Shown: one piece after another, positions 53,974-63,280 of the stretch | Layout: the number at the start of each line of letters is the position of its first letter | Numbering within the stretch: position 1 is the first letter of the stretch | DNA from: GCA-002733465 sp039969155 | Lineage (GTDB): Bacteria > Pseudomonadota > Gammaproteobacteria > Enterobacterales > Kangiellaceae | Assembly (NCBI GenBank): GCA_039969155.1 | Contig: JBDVOJ010000009.1 | Span: 8,801 to 72,800, forward strand | Length of the DNA stretch: 64,000 nt | Reading direction: 5' to 3' | Notes under the pieces: generated by a model | Databases searched by the model: none | Told to the model about the DNA's origin: nothing | Seen by the model: the letters and a program-made list of their open reading frames with translations, nothing else | Made by a program: the position numbers and the translations under genes

Positions 53974-54903
53974 CTATAGTATTAATGTTGTATTTCGATT
54001 CTCGTCTAGCTGAATTCTAGGGGAATGTGTTTTCGTACCGGTGAATTTTGCGGAAGTATTAATATATTGGTGACGAGATATTCTTTCGAAATGCATCATA
54101 AATCGCTGTATTTCTTGAGGCCTCATCGCCGAACTTTTTGTTAACTCTAGCGTGCTCAAAGAGTTAATAAGCTGTGACTCCTGCTGCTGTCGCCACTGGC
54201 AAACCGTTTCAAACGAAGGTGGATAAAAAGTTATAGAGTCGTCTATTAAGCTAAACAGATCTTGATAGCTACCTGCAAGCTCCGTATTTACGTAGGTTCG
54301 CCAAATAGCCTGAGGATCAAGTTCTTGTTCCAGTTTATTAATGGGGTGCACAAGCGCTTCAGTTGATTGAGGAGTTGCGTTCAGACACCAGCCTTCAAAC
54401 AGGATAATATCGGGTGGTGCTATTATTTTCCTAAACTGTGATGGAGTGACCCTGTCGTCTATAGACTTGTCAAACTGTGGAAGCATAATAGTGCTAGCTT
54501 CTGACCCATTTTTAATTGCCGCGATAGTTGAAACGGCTAAATCAACATCATGTGTTCCTGGCACGCCCCTTGTGCTAAATAACGGATGGATTTTATCAGC
54601 CATTAGGCGACGCTCTGCGCGAGTCTTATAGAAATCATCAAGTGAAATGGTGAGCACTTTCAATTCATAGCAAGTCTCCAGAACAAGTTTGAAAAATTTT
54701 ACAAGGGTTGTTTTACCGGCTCCTTGAGGAGCAACTAGTCCCACTAGAAAGGGGGGTGGAAAGTGACTGAGAGAAGCTTGGTGAACTAAAAATTCAATTA
54801 GCTTTTTATAGCAGTTTTCAAAATTTCGTGAAAAAGCGCTATTCGCGATAGAGTGCTCTTCACAGAATTTGAGCAATAGCTTTGAGGGAGCGGAGGAGTC
54901 CAT
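53974..54903 (-). CDS. P-loop kinase, plant-type D-glycerate 3-kinase-like
   Basis: 309 residues from ATG 54903; a TTG at 55008 would add 35 residues. The Walker A motif is APQGAGKTT, with SLDDFYKTRAER, THDVDL and ILFEGWCLN, all typical of the GLYK/YggC-type P-loop family. It would phosphorylate glycerate or a related small substrate in the cytoplasm. It stands alone between HD-GYP and mgtE. The exact substrate is unproven. Confidence 0.8.
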   Translation of the reverse strand: MDSSAPSKLLLKFCEEHSIANSAFSRNFENCYKKLIEFLVHQASLSHFPPPFLVGLVAPQGAGKTTLVKFFKLVLETCYELKVLTISLDDFYKTRAERRLMADKIHPLFSTRGVPGTHDVDLAVSTIAAIKNGSEASTIMLPQFDKSIDDRVTPSQFRKIIAPPDIILFEGWCLNATPQSTEALVHPINKLEQELDPQAIWRTYVNTELAGSYQDLFSLIDDSITFYPPSFETVCQWRQQQESQLINSLSTLELTKSSAMRPQEIQRFMMHFERISRHQYINTSAKFTGTKTHSPRIQLDENRNTTLIL

Positions 54904-55156
54904 AAACAGTTCTTCGGTTGACCAGTGATAACTATATCCTTCAATTGGCTGAGTGACAAATAAGTTAGGCAGTTGTTTTTGGCAGGAACCGCCTAGTGAT
55001 TCATCCAATAAGTCGAAATGAGTGATATACGAAGTCCTAATTTAAGCGTAAATTATACCTACCCGATTTAAAGAATACTGAATCGTTCTAATGCGGCTAG
55101 TTTTGCCGCTTAGCGGAATTATTTAATACCCTATTAATACTTTAGGACTAACAGTT

Positions 55157-56512
55157 ATGAAAGCGACACTACATGAACTCGCAGCCAAAATTACTGACAA
55201 GAAAGAAAACGATCGAAATTTTAATGCGTCTTCTTTAATTGAACAGCTTTCTCCCTCCGAGATAGCACGACTTATTGAGTCGCTACCGACTAAATTTAGG
55301 AAGTCATTATGGATTAACTTACCGTCTAACCAAAAAGGTGAAGTATTACTGGATTTACATCGAGATATTCGTCGACGTTTAATTCAACAGACACCAGATA
55401 ATCATTTATTGGATTGCTTAACATCAATGCAAATTGATGAGTTGGCTGATATCGATGAAGACTTACCTGAGTCAGTCGTTGGAACAATGGTTGGCGCCAT
55501 GGATAGTCAAAGGCTACAACGGTATAACCTGCTGAAGGATTTTCCCGATGATACCGCCGGCGGGTTGATGGATACCGATGCTATTGCAATTAGAGCGGAT
55601 GTGAGTTTAAAGGCGGTCTATCGATATCTCTGCCAAATGCGCCGAAAGTTTGGCGACTTACCTGAGCATTTTGACAGTTTAGTGGTGGTCGATCGAAATA
55701 ACCAAGTTCAAGGAAGCTTGAAATTGAGTGATCTAGTGTCTTTGGATAATAGTCGATTAGTCTCAGAGGCGATGAATTCAAATGACCCGTTGATCACTTC
55801 ACTGACACCAGCAAATGAAGTGGCGCAATTATTTGAAGATCGTGATTTGGTTTCTGCAATTGTTGTCGATGACGAAAAGCGTATGCTTGGTCGAATTACC
55901 GTCGATGATGTCATCGATGTTTTACGTGATGAAGCAGAAAGTGAGATCTATGGTAAAGCTGGATTGAGTAAAGACTCGGACATGTTTGCCCCAGTGGTCA
56001 AAAGCGCTTTTAAGAGAGCTATTTGGCTTGGCACTAATCTAATCACAGCATTTATTGCTGCTGGTGTGATCGGGCTTTTTGAGGCGTCGATTGAACAGTT
56101 AGTCGCGTTAGCGGTGTTAATGCCAGTAGTTGCCAGCATGGGGGGAATTACCGGCAGTCAAACTTTAACCTTGGTGACTCGTGGCATCGCGTTACAACAA
56201 GTAGGCTCCGACAACATCGGGCCGTTAACAAGACATGAACTAAAAGTCTCGGCACTTAATGGGATCTTGTGGTCGGCAGTGGTGTTTTTGGTGGCTGTTT
56301 TTTGGTATCAAGATTGGCAGCTAGGATTGGTATTTGCGGTGGCGTTGTTTGCCGTTAGTCTAGCGGGAACCATTTCTGGTGCATTGATCCCATTGGGTCT
56401 TAAGAGAATGGGCGTTGATCCTGCAATAGCAGGTGGTGTTGTACTCACCACCATTACTGACGCGGTTGGATTCTTAATCTTTTTAGGCGCTGCGAGTCGT
56501 TTCTTATTATGA
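55157..56512 (+). CDS. mgtE: magnesium transporter MgtE
   Basis: 451 residues, normal MgtE length. It has a cytoplasmic N-domain of helical repeats, the hinge FPDDTAGGLMDTD, a CBS pair (about 145-270), and a C-terminal membrane domain of five helices with PVVASMGGITGSQT, the characteristic pore segment. It moves Mg2+ through the inner membrane and is gated by its CBS domains. The upstream gap contains a short inverted stretch (GCGGCTAGTTTTGCCGC, 55092-55108), which could be a leader hairpin. No riboswitch was recognised. Confidence 0.93.
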   Translation: MKATLHELAAKITDKKENDRNFNASSLIEQLSPSEIARLIESLPTKFRKSLWINLPSNQKGEVLLDLHRDIRRRLIQQTPDNHLLDCLTSMQIDELADIDEDLPESVVGTMVGAMDSQRLQRYNLLKDFPDDTAGGLMDTDAIAIRADVSLKAVYRYLCQMRRKFGDLPEHFDSLVVVDRNNQVQGSLKLSDLVSLDNSRLVSEAMNSNDPLITSLTPANEVAQLFEDRDLVSAIVVDDEKRMLGRITVDDVIDVLRDEAESEIYGKAGLSKDSDMFAPVVKSAFKRAIWLGTNLITAFIAAGVIGLFEASIEQLVALAVLMPVVASMGGITGSQTLTLVTRGIALQQVGSDNIGPLTRHELKVSALNGILWSAVVFLVAVFWYQDWQLGLVFAVALFAVSLAGTISGALIPLGLKRMGVDPAIAGGVVLTTITDAVGFLIFLGAASRFLL

Positions 56513-56531
56513 CTTTTTTAAGATGATTTAT

Positions 56532-57821
56532 TTAGGATGATCTGTTTACCGTGGGCATCCGTGCAACTTTGATTTCTTTGCCAACCGCTTTGGCTATTTT
56601 TTCAACCAGCCGTTCCTGTTCGGGACTCACTAATGAGAAAGCGTGCCCTAAAATATTGGCAACTTTTACTTGTTTAGCTGTTGGTATTTCTCTCGATTTA
56701 TCCAGCGTTCTATTTCGGAAGTTTCGTTGTGATGCTTGCGACTTTAGTTTACCCGTGGATTGCCTTGCGACTTCTTTGACCGCGCTTTTTGAAGTGGCTC
56801 CAGTTCGAGCTGTTCGTCCAGCCCGATGAATATAATCATTGCTATTTACCGGTAGGTCATAATTGATCACATAATAAAGGTCATCAATATCAATACCTCG
56901 TGAGGCGATGTCTGTGGCAATTAAGAATTTAAATTCCTTATTTTTGAAAGCGGTTAATCGTTCCAGTCGTTTCTTTTGTGGGATCTCATTATGAATTCCT
57001 TGACAGGGATAACCTTTTTCTTGCATCCGTTCGACCAGAACATTGACATCATTTTTAGTTCGAACAAATATTAATGCTCGTTCACAATTTAGCATCAGTA
57101 ACAGCTCGCAAAGGTTTTTGGTTTTATCCTTTCGGGTGCTGCGATACATCGTATGAATAATTTTTTCGAGAGCCGGTTGGTTTTGTTCAGTCTTAACAAA
57201 CTTTTGGTTCTTAAGATGTTCGTGGCTAAAAGCGGTTAGTGCTTTTGAATCGGTGGCAGAAAACAAAACAAATTGTTTTTTCTTGGGCATAGCTTTGAGG
57301 ATCTTTTCTAGTAGTGGTTGAATGCCCATACTAACCAATCGATCGGCCTCATCCATGACAAAGTGTTCTACATGTTCAATGGAAAAGGCTTTCTTTTTGA
57401 GTAAATCAACTAATCGTTTTGGCGTAGATACGATTATGTCAGCACCACGTTTAAAACGTTTTGCTTGAGACTCGATTCTTACCCCACCAAATAAAGCGAT
57501 GGTTCTTAAGTTTAATCCTTTACCGTATTCCGCAATAGATTGTTCCACTTGCTGAGCCAATTCTCTAGTCGGTAAAAGAAAGAGTGCTCGAACAGGGCGA
57601 ACCTGATCGGCAGAATGATCGCTTTGACTCAACTCTTGGAGTAGCGGCAATAAATAGGCCGCGGTTTTTCCGGTACCAGTTGGTGCGATTGCGTAGGTAT
57701 CCGCTCCTGATAACACCGCACCGATGGATTGTTCCTGAATATCTGTGGGAGTTTTATAACCCAACTGTTTGATATTGGCTTGGATGGTTTTGTTGAGGCC
57801 GAGCTGTGAGAAGTTAGTCAT
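56532..57821 (-). CDS. DEAD-box ATP-dependent RNA helicase
   Basis: 429 residues. All core motifs are present: Q motif GYKTPTDIQEQSI, Walker A APTGTGKT (46-53), PTRELAQQ, MDEADRL, SATDS (SAT), and HRAGRTARTG (motif VI). It resembles the RhlE-like branch, with a short basic C-terminal tail. The exact role (ribosome assembly, RNA decay or cold response) is not predictable from sequence. It is convergent with mgtE, 19 bp from its stop codon. Confidence 0.93.
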   Translation of the reverse strand: MTNFSQLGLNKTIQANIKQLGYKTPTDIQEQSIGAVLSGADTYAIAPTGTGKTAAYLLPLLQELSQSDHSADQVRPVRALFLLPTRELAQQVEQSIAEYGKGLNLRTIALFGGVRIESQAKRFKRGADIIVSTPKRLVDLLKKKAFSIEHVEHFVMDEADRLVSMGIQPLLEKILKAMPKKKQFVLFSATDSKALTAFSHEHLKNQKFVKTEQNQPALEKIIHTMYRSTRKDKTKNLCELLLMLNCERALIFVRTKNDVNVLVERMQEKGYPCQGIHNEIPQKKRLERLTAFKNKEFKFLIATDIASRGIDIDDLYYVINYDLPVNSNDYIHRAGRTARTGATSKSAVKEVARQSTGKLKSQASQRNFRNRTLDKSREIPTAKQVKVANILGHAFSLVSPEQERLVEKIAKAVGKEIKVARMPTVNRSS

Positions 57822-58588
57822 GATTTGAGGTCTATTAAGGGGGCTGCTGTATTATACCTGTGTTGAGAGGTGAGGAGGGGATTATTTGTTGGCGGAGGAG
57901 TTTTTTTTTATTCACAAGCGTTTCGCACCGTTTCACTTGCGTGCGAGTTTCTTTTGTAAGAAGACAAAAGAAACCAAAAGCTTCTTTTCGCTGAAGATAA
58001 CTCATTATTTACGTGTTGATTGTTGTTCTCAGCCTGAACGGTCCCGATTTTTTGAACGAGAGTCAGCGGAAGAAAAGAGCTCGCTCACGCTCATTTGCTT
58101 TTCTTGTCTACCCGCTGACTCATGAATTTCACTTCTCCGTTATAGCCGCTAGGCGGGTAAATCTTTAATAAAGAGGTTGTGACCAAGCTTAGAAAGATAA
58201 GGACTAGTTTTTCGATATGAGCTTGTTAATTTTTTCGCCCAGTGGCTACGAGCAACCCGACTTTCCCATGTCCATCGGAACAGCGGAAAAGCTGTTTGAG
58301 CCTTCGGCGAGTTCTTTTCCACCCGATGGGCGCTAAAAACCAATACTCTCTATCTTTAAGAAATTGAGACGTTCAAAAAACTCCGAAGGCGCTCGTTTCA
58401 ACGAAAAAAGCTTTTGGTTACTATTATCTTTTCATAAAAGTAACTCGCAGTCAGAGCGCCAGCGCTGCGAAACGCTTTTGATTTTTAAAAACAAAAATAA
58501 CCCAAATCAAAGCGATTGATCAACTTCCCCCCTACCGCTAGGCTTACCACCCCAACCTAAATATATCTCGAAAACACAGAAGCCAAGA
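57822..58588. other. non-coding region holding dispersed element copy B
   Basis: 767 bp without a gene. It contains copy B of the dispersed element (57918-58475). Flanking bases show no feature. The open frames at 57886-58125 (+) and 58149-58343 (-) lie mainly in the repeat and do not resemble any protein. Confidence 0.7.
57918..58475. repeat. dispersed non-coding element, copy B, with terminal inverted repeats
   Basis: About 558 bp. The ends GCGTTTCGCA (57918-57927) and TGCGAAACGC (58466-58475) are exact inverses. It shares with copy A the blocks CTTTTCGCTGAAGATAACT, GAACGAGAGTCAGCGGAAG, TTATAGCCGCTAGGC, CATGTCCATCGGA and CGCTCGTTTCAACGAAA in the same order. One internal insertion of about 70 bp and several small indels separate the copies, so they diverged long ago or recombined. 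Confidence 0.8.
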
Positions 58589-59935
58589 CTAACCTCTAAC
58601 CGACTCCCTCGGTATAAACTCCAACACCGTCGCATTAATACAAAACCTCGGTTGACCATTGGGCCCATCAGGAAAAACATGACCTAAATGGATATTCGAA
58701 GATTTAGACCTAACTTCCACACGAGACATTCCGTAGGAGTAATCTGGCTTTTCGATAGTTGAACCATCAACGGCTTTGGTAAAAGACAACCAGCCTGTTC
58801 GTGAATTAAAGCGATCACGCGTATCAAAGAGTGGCGCGCCACTGAGTTTATCGATAAACACCCCATCCGGCGTATTCTTAAAAATCTCATACTGTTTGCA
58901 ATAGCGGTTATCTGTGCCTTTATCAAATGCAACGTCATATGCTTCGCTATCACCAAGTTTAAATACTCCCAGTGCCTTATAGAAATCCTCCGGACTCATA
59001 TAACCCTGTCGACCAAAAACTTCTTTGCCATCTTCTAAGAATAAAATGGTTGGAGTCGCCCAAGTCGGTGTGGTAATCGAAAGACCGTCCAGCTGGGAGG
59101 CTAACCGGAATGTCATTGGTATGCTGCCTTGGTAATCTTTAACCACATTCGCCTTAAATTTTTCGCAATAGGGACAATAATCATCTGAGTCAATCACAAC
59201 AATTTGTTTGCCTGTGGTTAAGGGCTGGTTATCAACCACCTGGGTCTTAGTGTTTTTGTTATCAAACTTTACTCCGGTCGAATGATCGGGGCAATATCCA
59301 TTGGGGTTCTTGACTAAATAATCTTGATGATATTCTTCAGCAGGGTAGAAAGTCTCTAACGGTTTTATTTTAGTGGTGATCGCACCCATGTTGGCTTGAG
59401 TCAGCAAAACTTGAAACTGTGATGATACCTTATTAGCTGTTGCGAGTTGCTCAGGGCTATTGGTCAGAATCGTCGAGCGATACTGTGTACCGATATCGTT
59501 TCCTTGTCGGTTAAGTTGAGTCGGGTCATGGGTTTCAAAATATTCTTTTAATATAGTTTCCAAACTGACCATGGAACGGTTGTAGGTGACTTTAACAACT
59601 TCCGCATGATTGTTTTCATTAAAACGATTTTTTCGTTGGGTGATGGTTCGATAATCGGCTTTGATATCTTTGCCATCAGCATAACCCGAGACTGCATCTA
59701 TGACGCCTGGAATTGCCTGGTATCGTTTTTCTGCTCCCCAAAAACAACCAGCCCCTAATACAATAGAATCCAGATGACTGGTAGCTACTGGGTCGGAACT
59801 AAGATCTGCTATTGCTTCAGATAGTTTCTGAGTATTGGAAATTCGTTCATTTTGTTCAGCCGAGTTCGGCGAGAGAGTGAATAGAGTGGCCAGTGATATC
59901 AATACGATGGTCACGATACTGAAGAGCTTCTTCAT
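58589..59935 (-). CDS. exported MsrA-thioredoxin-MsrB fusion
   Basis: 448 residues. An N-terminal signal-peptide-like segment is followed by MsrA (about 57-220; catalytic C64 in GCFWG), then a thioredoxin-like domain (about 243-325; CPYC at 254-257, cis-Pro in ATPT), then MsrB (about 345-440; catalytic C432 in RFCINA). The MsrB zinc cysteines are missing, unlike in the fusion at 37427. The order A-Trx-B differs from Neisseria PilB (Trx-A-B). It should repair methionine sulfoxides in the periplasm with its own reductant domain. It stands alone. Confidence 0.9.
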   Translation of the reverse strand: MKKLFSIVTIVLISLATLFTLSPNSAEQNERISNTQKLSEAIADLSSDPVATSHLDSIVLGAGCFWGAEKRYQAIPGVIDAVSGYADGKDIKADYRTITQRKNRFNENNHAEVVKVTYNRSMVSLETILKEYFETHDPTQLNRQGNDIGTQYRSTILTNSPEQLATANKVSSQFQVLLTQANMGAITTKIKPLETFYPAEEYHQDYLVKNPNGYCPDHSTGVKFDNKNTKTQVVDNQPLTTGKQIVVIDSDDYCPYCEKFKANVVKDYQGSIPMTFRLASQLDGLSITTPTWATPTILFLEDGKEVFGRQGYMSPEDFYKALGVFKLGDSEAYDVAFDKGTDNRYCKQYEIFKNTPDGVFIDKLSGAPLFDTRDRFNSRTGWLSFTKAVDGSTIEKPDYSYGMSRVEVRSKSSNIHLGHVFPDGPNGQPRFCINATVLEFIPRESVRG

Positions 59936-60483
59936 ACAACGTTATCCTGAATTAATTTGAGTAAATGGTTTCATCTGCTAGCGATTTATTGCTTAGTCTT
60001 TATTATCTACGAAAAATAACGGTAATTAATCACTGAAATATCACGATTGAATCAAAATATTGAACAACACGAGTGCTTTATCGCGATAGTTTAGCCTGTA
60101 AAAGGCTGTTTTTTCGCCAAAAACCTCTCTCTGTGAATTCTTCGTACTCAATAATATTGGCTATTTTTCATATAACTAGTTTGTTTACTCAAGAGATTTT
60201 CTCAATTTCACCCTACGAATCTTGGAAAAACCTGGATACTAGACCTATACTGAATCCTATAAATACTGAACGTTTCTCAGCAATATCCTGTGATAGCCAC
60301 TTGGTTTAGGGTTGATTGAGGACAGAATTAGTAAGGCTATGTAAAAATCTCAAAATACAATTCCTACTCATAGCAGTCAAATCTACCAATAGGGCTATTC
60401 CGTTGCTTAAAACTGTTAATACAAACTATTTATCAAAGCTACCGGAAATGAGAACCTTTTATGGTGTGCCAAGGAGAGCGTAA
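59936..60483. other. leader region of the chemosensory operon
   Basis: 548 bp with no convincing gene. A 78-codon open frame at 60073-60309 lacks a ribosome binding site and a recognisable family. The region should contain promoters for both the leftward Msr gene and the rightward chemosensory genes, but I could not pick a clear site. Confidence 0.5.
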
Positions 60484-61035
60484 ATGAATGACCTGGCAGA
60501 ACAACCGTCTCAGATTATCGAAAGAAGGAATAAATCACGCTCATCAGCCTCTCAAGAAGCTCTTTACTTTAAGGTTCCAGGGTTAAGTCTTTGTCTTCCC
60601 TTGGACAATGTAACCAAAGTACTTCCGATTATGGCACTGCAAGAATTACCACACACGCCTGACTATCTAGTTGGTTTAATGAACTTAAATGGTGCAAGTT
60701 TGCCGGTTATCGATTTATCACTAAGGTTAGAACGTGAACCTCCAGTCTATACTTTAGATACACCTATTTTGCTTTGTTCCGATGGCGATTTTTATTGTGG
60801 TTTAATTGTTGAAGATGTACAGGGAGTCGACCGGATAAGAAATAGCCATCGACAAATGAGTAACATGCTTGAGGAGGGAAATTTGCCATTTTTGGCCGTG
60901 TTCGATAACGACAAAAACCTTACTTTCATGTTAGATGTTACTAAACTACTCGACATCTCACTTGATCAACTTAGCGTCGCAGACAGTAAACTTACTATCA
61001 AAAATAGCGGTGAGCAAAACGTGGTGAAACCTTGA
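60484..61035 (+). CDS. CheW-like chemosensory adaptor 1
   Basis: 183 residues; a single CheW domain spans about 25-165 (FKVPGLSLCLPLDNVTKVLP, LVGLMNLNGASLPVIDL, FYCGLIVEDVQGV). CheW couples receptors to the kinase CheA. The stop overlaps the next ATG (TGATG), so it is translated with CheR. The N-terminal 24 residues are basic and polar, beyond the usual domain. By order it corresponds to WspB. Confidence 0.9.
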   Translation: MNDLAEQPSQIIERRNKSRSSASQEALYFKVPGLSLCLPLDNVTKVLPIMALQELPHTPDYLVGLMNLNGASLPVIDLSLRLEREPPVYTLDTPILLCSDGDFYCGLIVEDVQGVDRIRNSHRQMSNMLEEGNLPFLAVFDNDKNLTFMLDVTKLLDISLDQLSVADSKLTIKNSGEQNVVKP

Positions 61036-62669
61036 TGGTCAAACCCCTAACGCCCGCGGCCGATTGCTTTTCTACTAGAAAGCGCTTGGCGTTGGAAGAG
61101 TTTATTCGAGAAAAGCTGGGTATTGTTATTCAAGAACATCAGATAAGTAACTTAATCAAAACTGCCGAAGAAGCTTGTAAAGAATACCAATTTAACTCGT
61201 TCGATGACTATGTCGATAATATCTTAAAGAGTTCGGTTGAACGAAACCTTGTGAAACATCTAGTAGCGGGAATAACGGTCGGTGAAAGCTATTTTTTTCG
61301 TGATAGTTCTCAAATGAGCTTCCTAGAAACGGAGTTTTTTCCGAAGCTATTACAGCAAAAAAATTCTGTCGATAGAAGTTTTAGAGTTTGGAGCGCTGCA
61401 GCGTCCAAAGGACAGGAGCTTTACTCTATTGCTATGATGCTGGATAGATTACTATCTCCGAATGAACGTAAAAACTGTCATCTAATCGGTACTGACATCA
61501 ATACCGAATCGTTAGCGTGTGCGATTAAGGCTGAGTACAATGAGTGGTCTTTGAGAACAGCCGCGTTGGAACTCAAACAAACTTATTTTGCTAAGCATGG
61601 ACCTCTCTATCAACTCTGCCCAGAAATCAAGTCGATGGCTAGGTTTTCTTATCTAAACCTTGCAACAGATTCATTTCCGTCATTCTTAATGGATATACAT
61701 TCGCTTGACCTAATTCTTTGTCGCAATGTTTTTATATACTTGCACCAGGATGCAGTCAAAGAAATTTTGGCAAAGTTCGTGGACAGCTTGGCACCTGGTG
61801 GAATCCTATTACTTGGTACTTCAGATCTGGTCGATAATCATGTTAAGGGATTAGAGACCATCAGCAGAGATGGCCTAACCTTTTATCAAAAAAGCGATAA
61901 GCTCGACCCACAAAATTATAGCGATAAATTTGAGAAAAAAGTCATTAACGAAAATCTAGTCGTAAAACCGCTAATTACAAAAAATAATAAGAATAGCTTG
62001 CAAGAGAATAATACAGCAAAAAACGCCATCGAAGTCTTATCACAAGATATTAAGTCAATGAGAGAAACACCTTTGGCGTTGGAAAGAGTCAGTACAAATT
62101 CTCAACCGTCTTCACAACCGAAACAGACGTTTTGCGTTAACCAGAAGGTCGCGTTTAAATCGTTAGCCGACATCGAACAGAATTCGTCAGATTTAGTTAA
62201 TTCGTCAGCTTGGGATGAAGTTGTGGACTTCGTTAACCAATACTCAGGTGATCATAACGAATCTTTCTCGCTATTAATGGACCTTGCCACAGCTTATGGA
62301 AATCTAGGGAAATATCAAGAAACTATCGCAACCTGCAATAAAGCTATTGAAGTTAACTCGACCGATAAGCGTGCGTACTTTCTATTAGGGTTAGCATTAA
62401 TGGAAGCTGGTGAGACTGTATCGGCTGAAGCAGCTCTTAAAAAAACGTTATTTTTAGATTCTAACTTTTTGGAAGCTCATTATCAGCTTGGTATTCTACT
62501 TATTCATCAAGGCAATCTCAAAGGCGGTATAAAGCGATTAAAGAACGCGCAAACCCTCGCCATGAATGGCGAACCGAGTAAGGTTTTACATAATGCTCAA
62601 GAGATGACATACGGTCGCATAGCTGAAGTTCTTACGAAGGAGATAGAGCTATATGAAAAAGCAATCTAG
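61035..62669 (+). CDS. CheR methyltransferase with C-terminal TPR domain
   Basis: 544 residues from ATG 61035, overlapping the CheW stop. The CheR domain (about 10-280) shows the SAM motif RVWSAAASKGQELYS and ILCRNVFIYL, and methylates glutamates on receptors. A polar linker leads to TPR repeats at about 400-520 (YFLLGLALMEAGETVSAEAAL). WspC has the same CheR-TPR plan. RVWSAAASKGQE replaces the common CSxGEE with ASKGQE, a deviation worth noting. Confidence 0.9.
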   Translation: MVKPLTPAADCFSTRKRLALEEFIREKLGIVIQEHQISNLIKTAEEACKEYQFNSFDDYVDNILKSSVERNLVKHLVAGITVGESYFFRDSSQMSFLETEFFPKLLQQKNSVDRSFRVWSAAASKGQELYSIAMMLDRLLSPNERKNCHLIGTDINTESLACAIKAEYNEWSLRTAALELKQTYFAKHGPLYQLCPEIKSMARFSYLNLATDSFPSFLMDIHSLDLILCRNVFIYLHQDAVKEILAKFVDSLAPGGILLLGTSDLVDNHVKGLETISRDGLTFYQKSDKLDPQNYSDKFEKKVINENLVVKPLITKNNKNSLQENNTAKNAIEVLSQDIKSMRETPLALERVSTNSQPSSQPKQTFCVNQKVAFKSLADIEQNSSDLVNSSAWDEVVDFVNQYSGDHNESFSLLMDLATAYGNLGKYQETIATCNKAIEVNSTDKRAYFLLGLALMEAGETVSAEAALKKTLFLDSNFLEAHYQLGILLIHQGNLKGGIKRLKNAQTLAMNGEPSKVLHNAQEMTYGRIAEVLTKEIELYEKAI

Positions 62670-62681
62670 TCGGTGGCTGGT

Positions 62682-63251
62682 ATGAGAAAAGATAGCAAGT
62701 CAAATTACTTTGATGGTCTGCTTAGCGATTCAGAGTCTCTTGCGGTTTTAAATCGTCGTTCAGAAGAAATGGCCAAAGAGCAAAAGTTGCATGATGATTC
62801 TCAGATCAAAGAAGATTTTATTCATTTCAGGTTGGGACAAAAGGATGAATATGGAATTCCCTATCGAATAGTAGAAGAGGTGATTTCCGTATCGAAAATT
62901 ACCAAGGTACCTTGTACACCTAGCTTTATCGCAGGAGTAGTCAACAGACGGGGAGAAATGCTTTCGGTACTTGACTTGTATCATTTACTTGGGATTGAGA
63001 AAACCTTGGATAAACCTAACAACTTTGATGTGGTTGTGATTCGTTCTTCCAGTTCGTTAGTAGGTATTCGGGTAGATGACTTAATTGGAAATGATGAATT
63101 TGAACCAAATAGTCTGACCGAGCCACTCGAATCGGATAGACAAGACAATTCAAAATTTGTTCTGGGTATTCACCAAGGAAAAATTACAATGTTAGATTTT
63201 GAAAAACTATTAGAGAGTTCGATACTTCAGGTTAATAAAAAAATAGACTAA
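62682..63251 (+). CDS. CheW-like chemosensory adaptor 2
   Basis: 189 residues from ATG 62682, behind GGTGG; a GTG three codons upstream is possible. A CheW domain occupies about 45-185 (FRLGQKDEYGIPYRIVEEV, IAGVVNRRGEMLSVLDLYHLL). It corresponds to WspD by position after CheR-TPR. Presence of two CheWs on one operon is typical of Wsp-like pathways. It precedes the receptor gene by 29 bp. Confidence 0.9.
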   Translation: MRKDSKSNYFDGLLSDSESLAVLNRRSEEMAKEQKLHDDSQIKEDFIHFRLGQKDEYGIPYRIVEEVISVSKITKVPCTPSFIAGVVNRRGEMLSVLDLYHLLGIEKTLDKPNNFDVVVIRSSSSLVGIRVDDLIGNDEFEPNSLTEPLESDRQDNSKFVLGIHQGKITMLDFEKLLESSILQVNKKID

Positions 63252-63280
63252 TTATTATTTAATGAAAAAAGGATTAGAGA

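Noticed and set aside
58149..58343. 64-codon leftward open frame in copy B
   Set aside because: Same reason: inside the repeat, not preserved in copy A.
60073..60309. 78-codon rightward frame before the chemosensory operon
   Set aside because: No ribosome binding site and no recognisable family; the composition is that of intergenic DNA.
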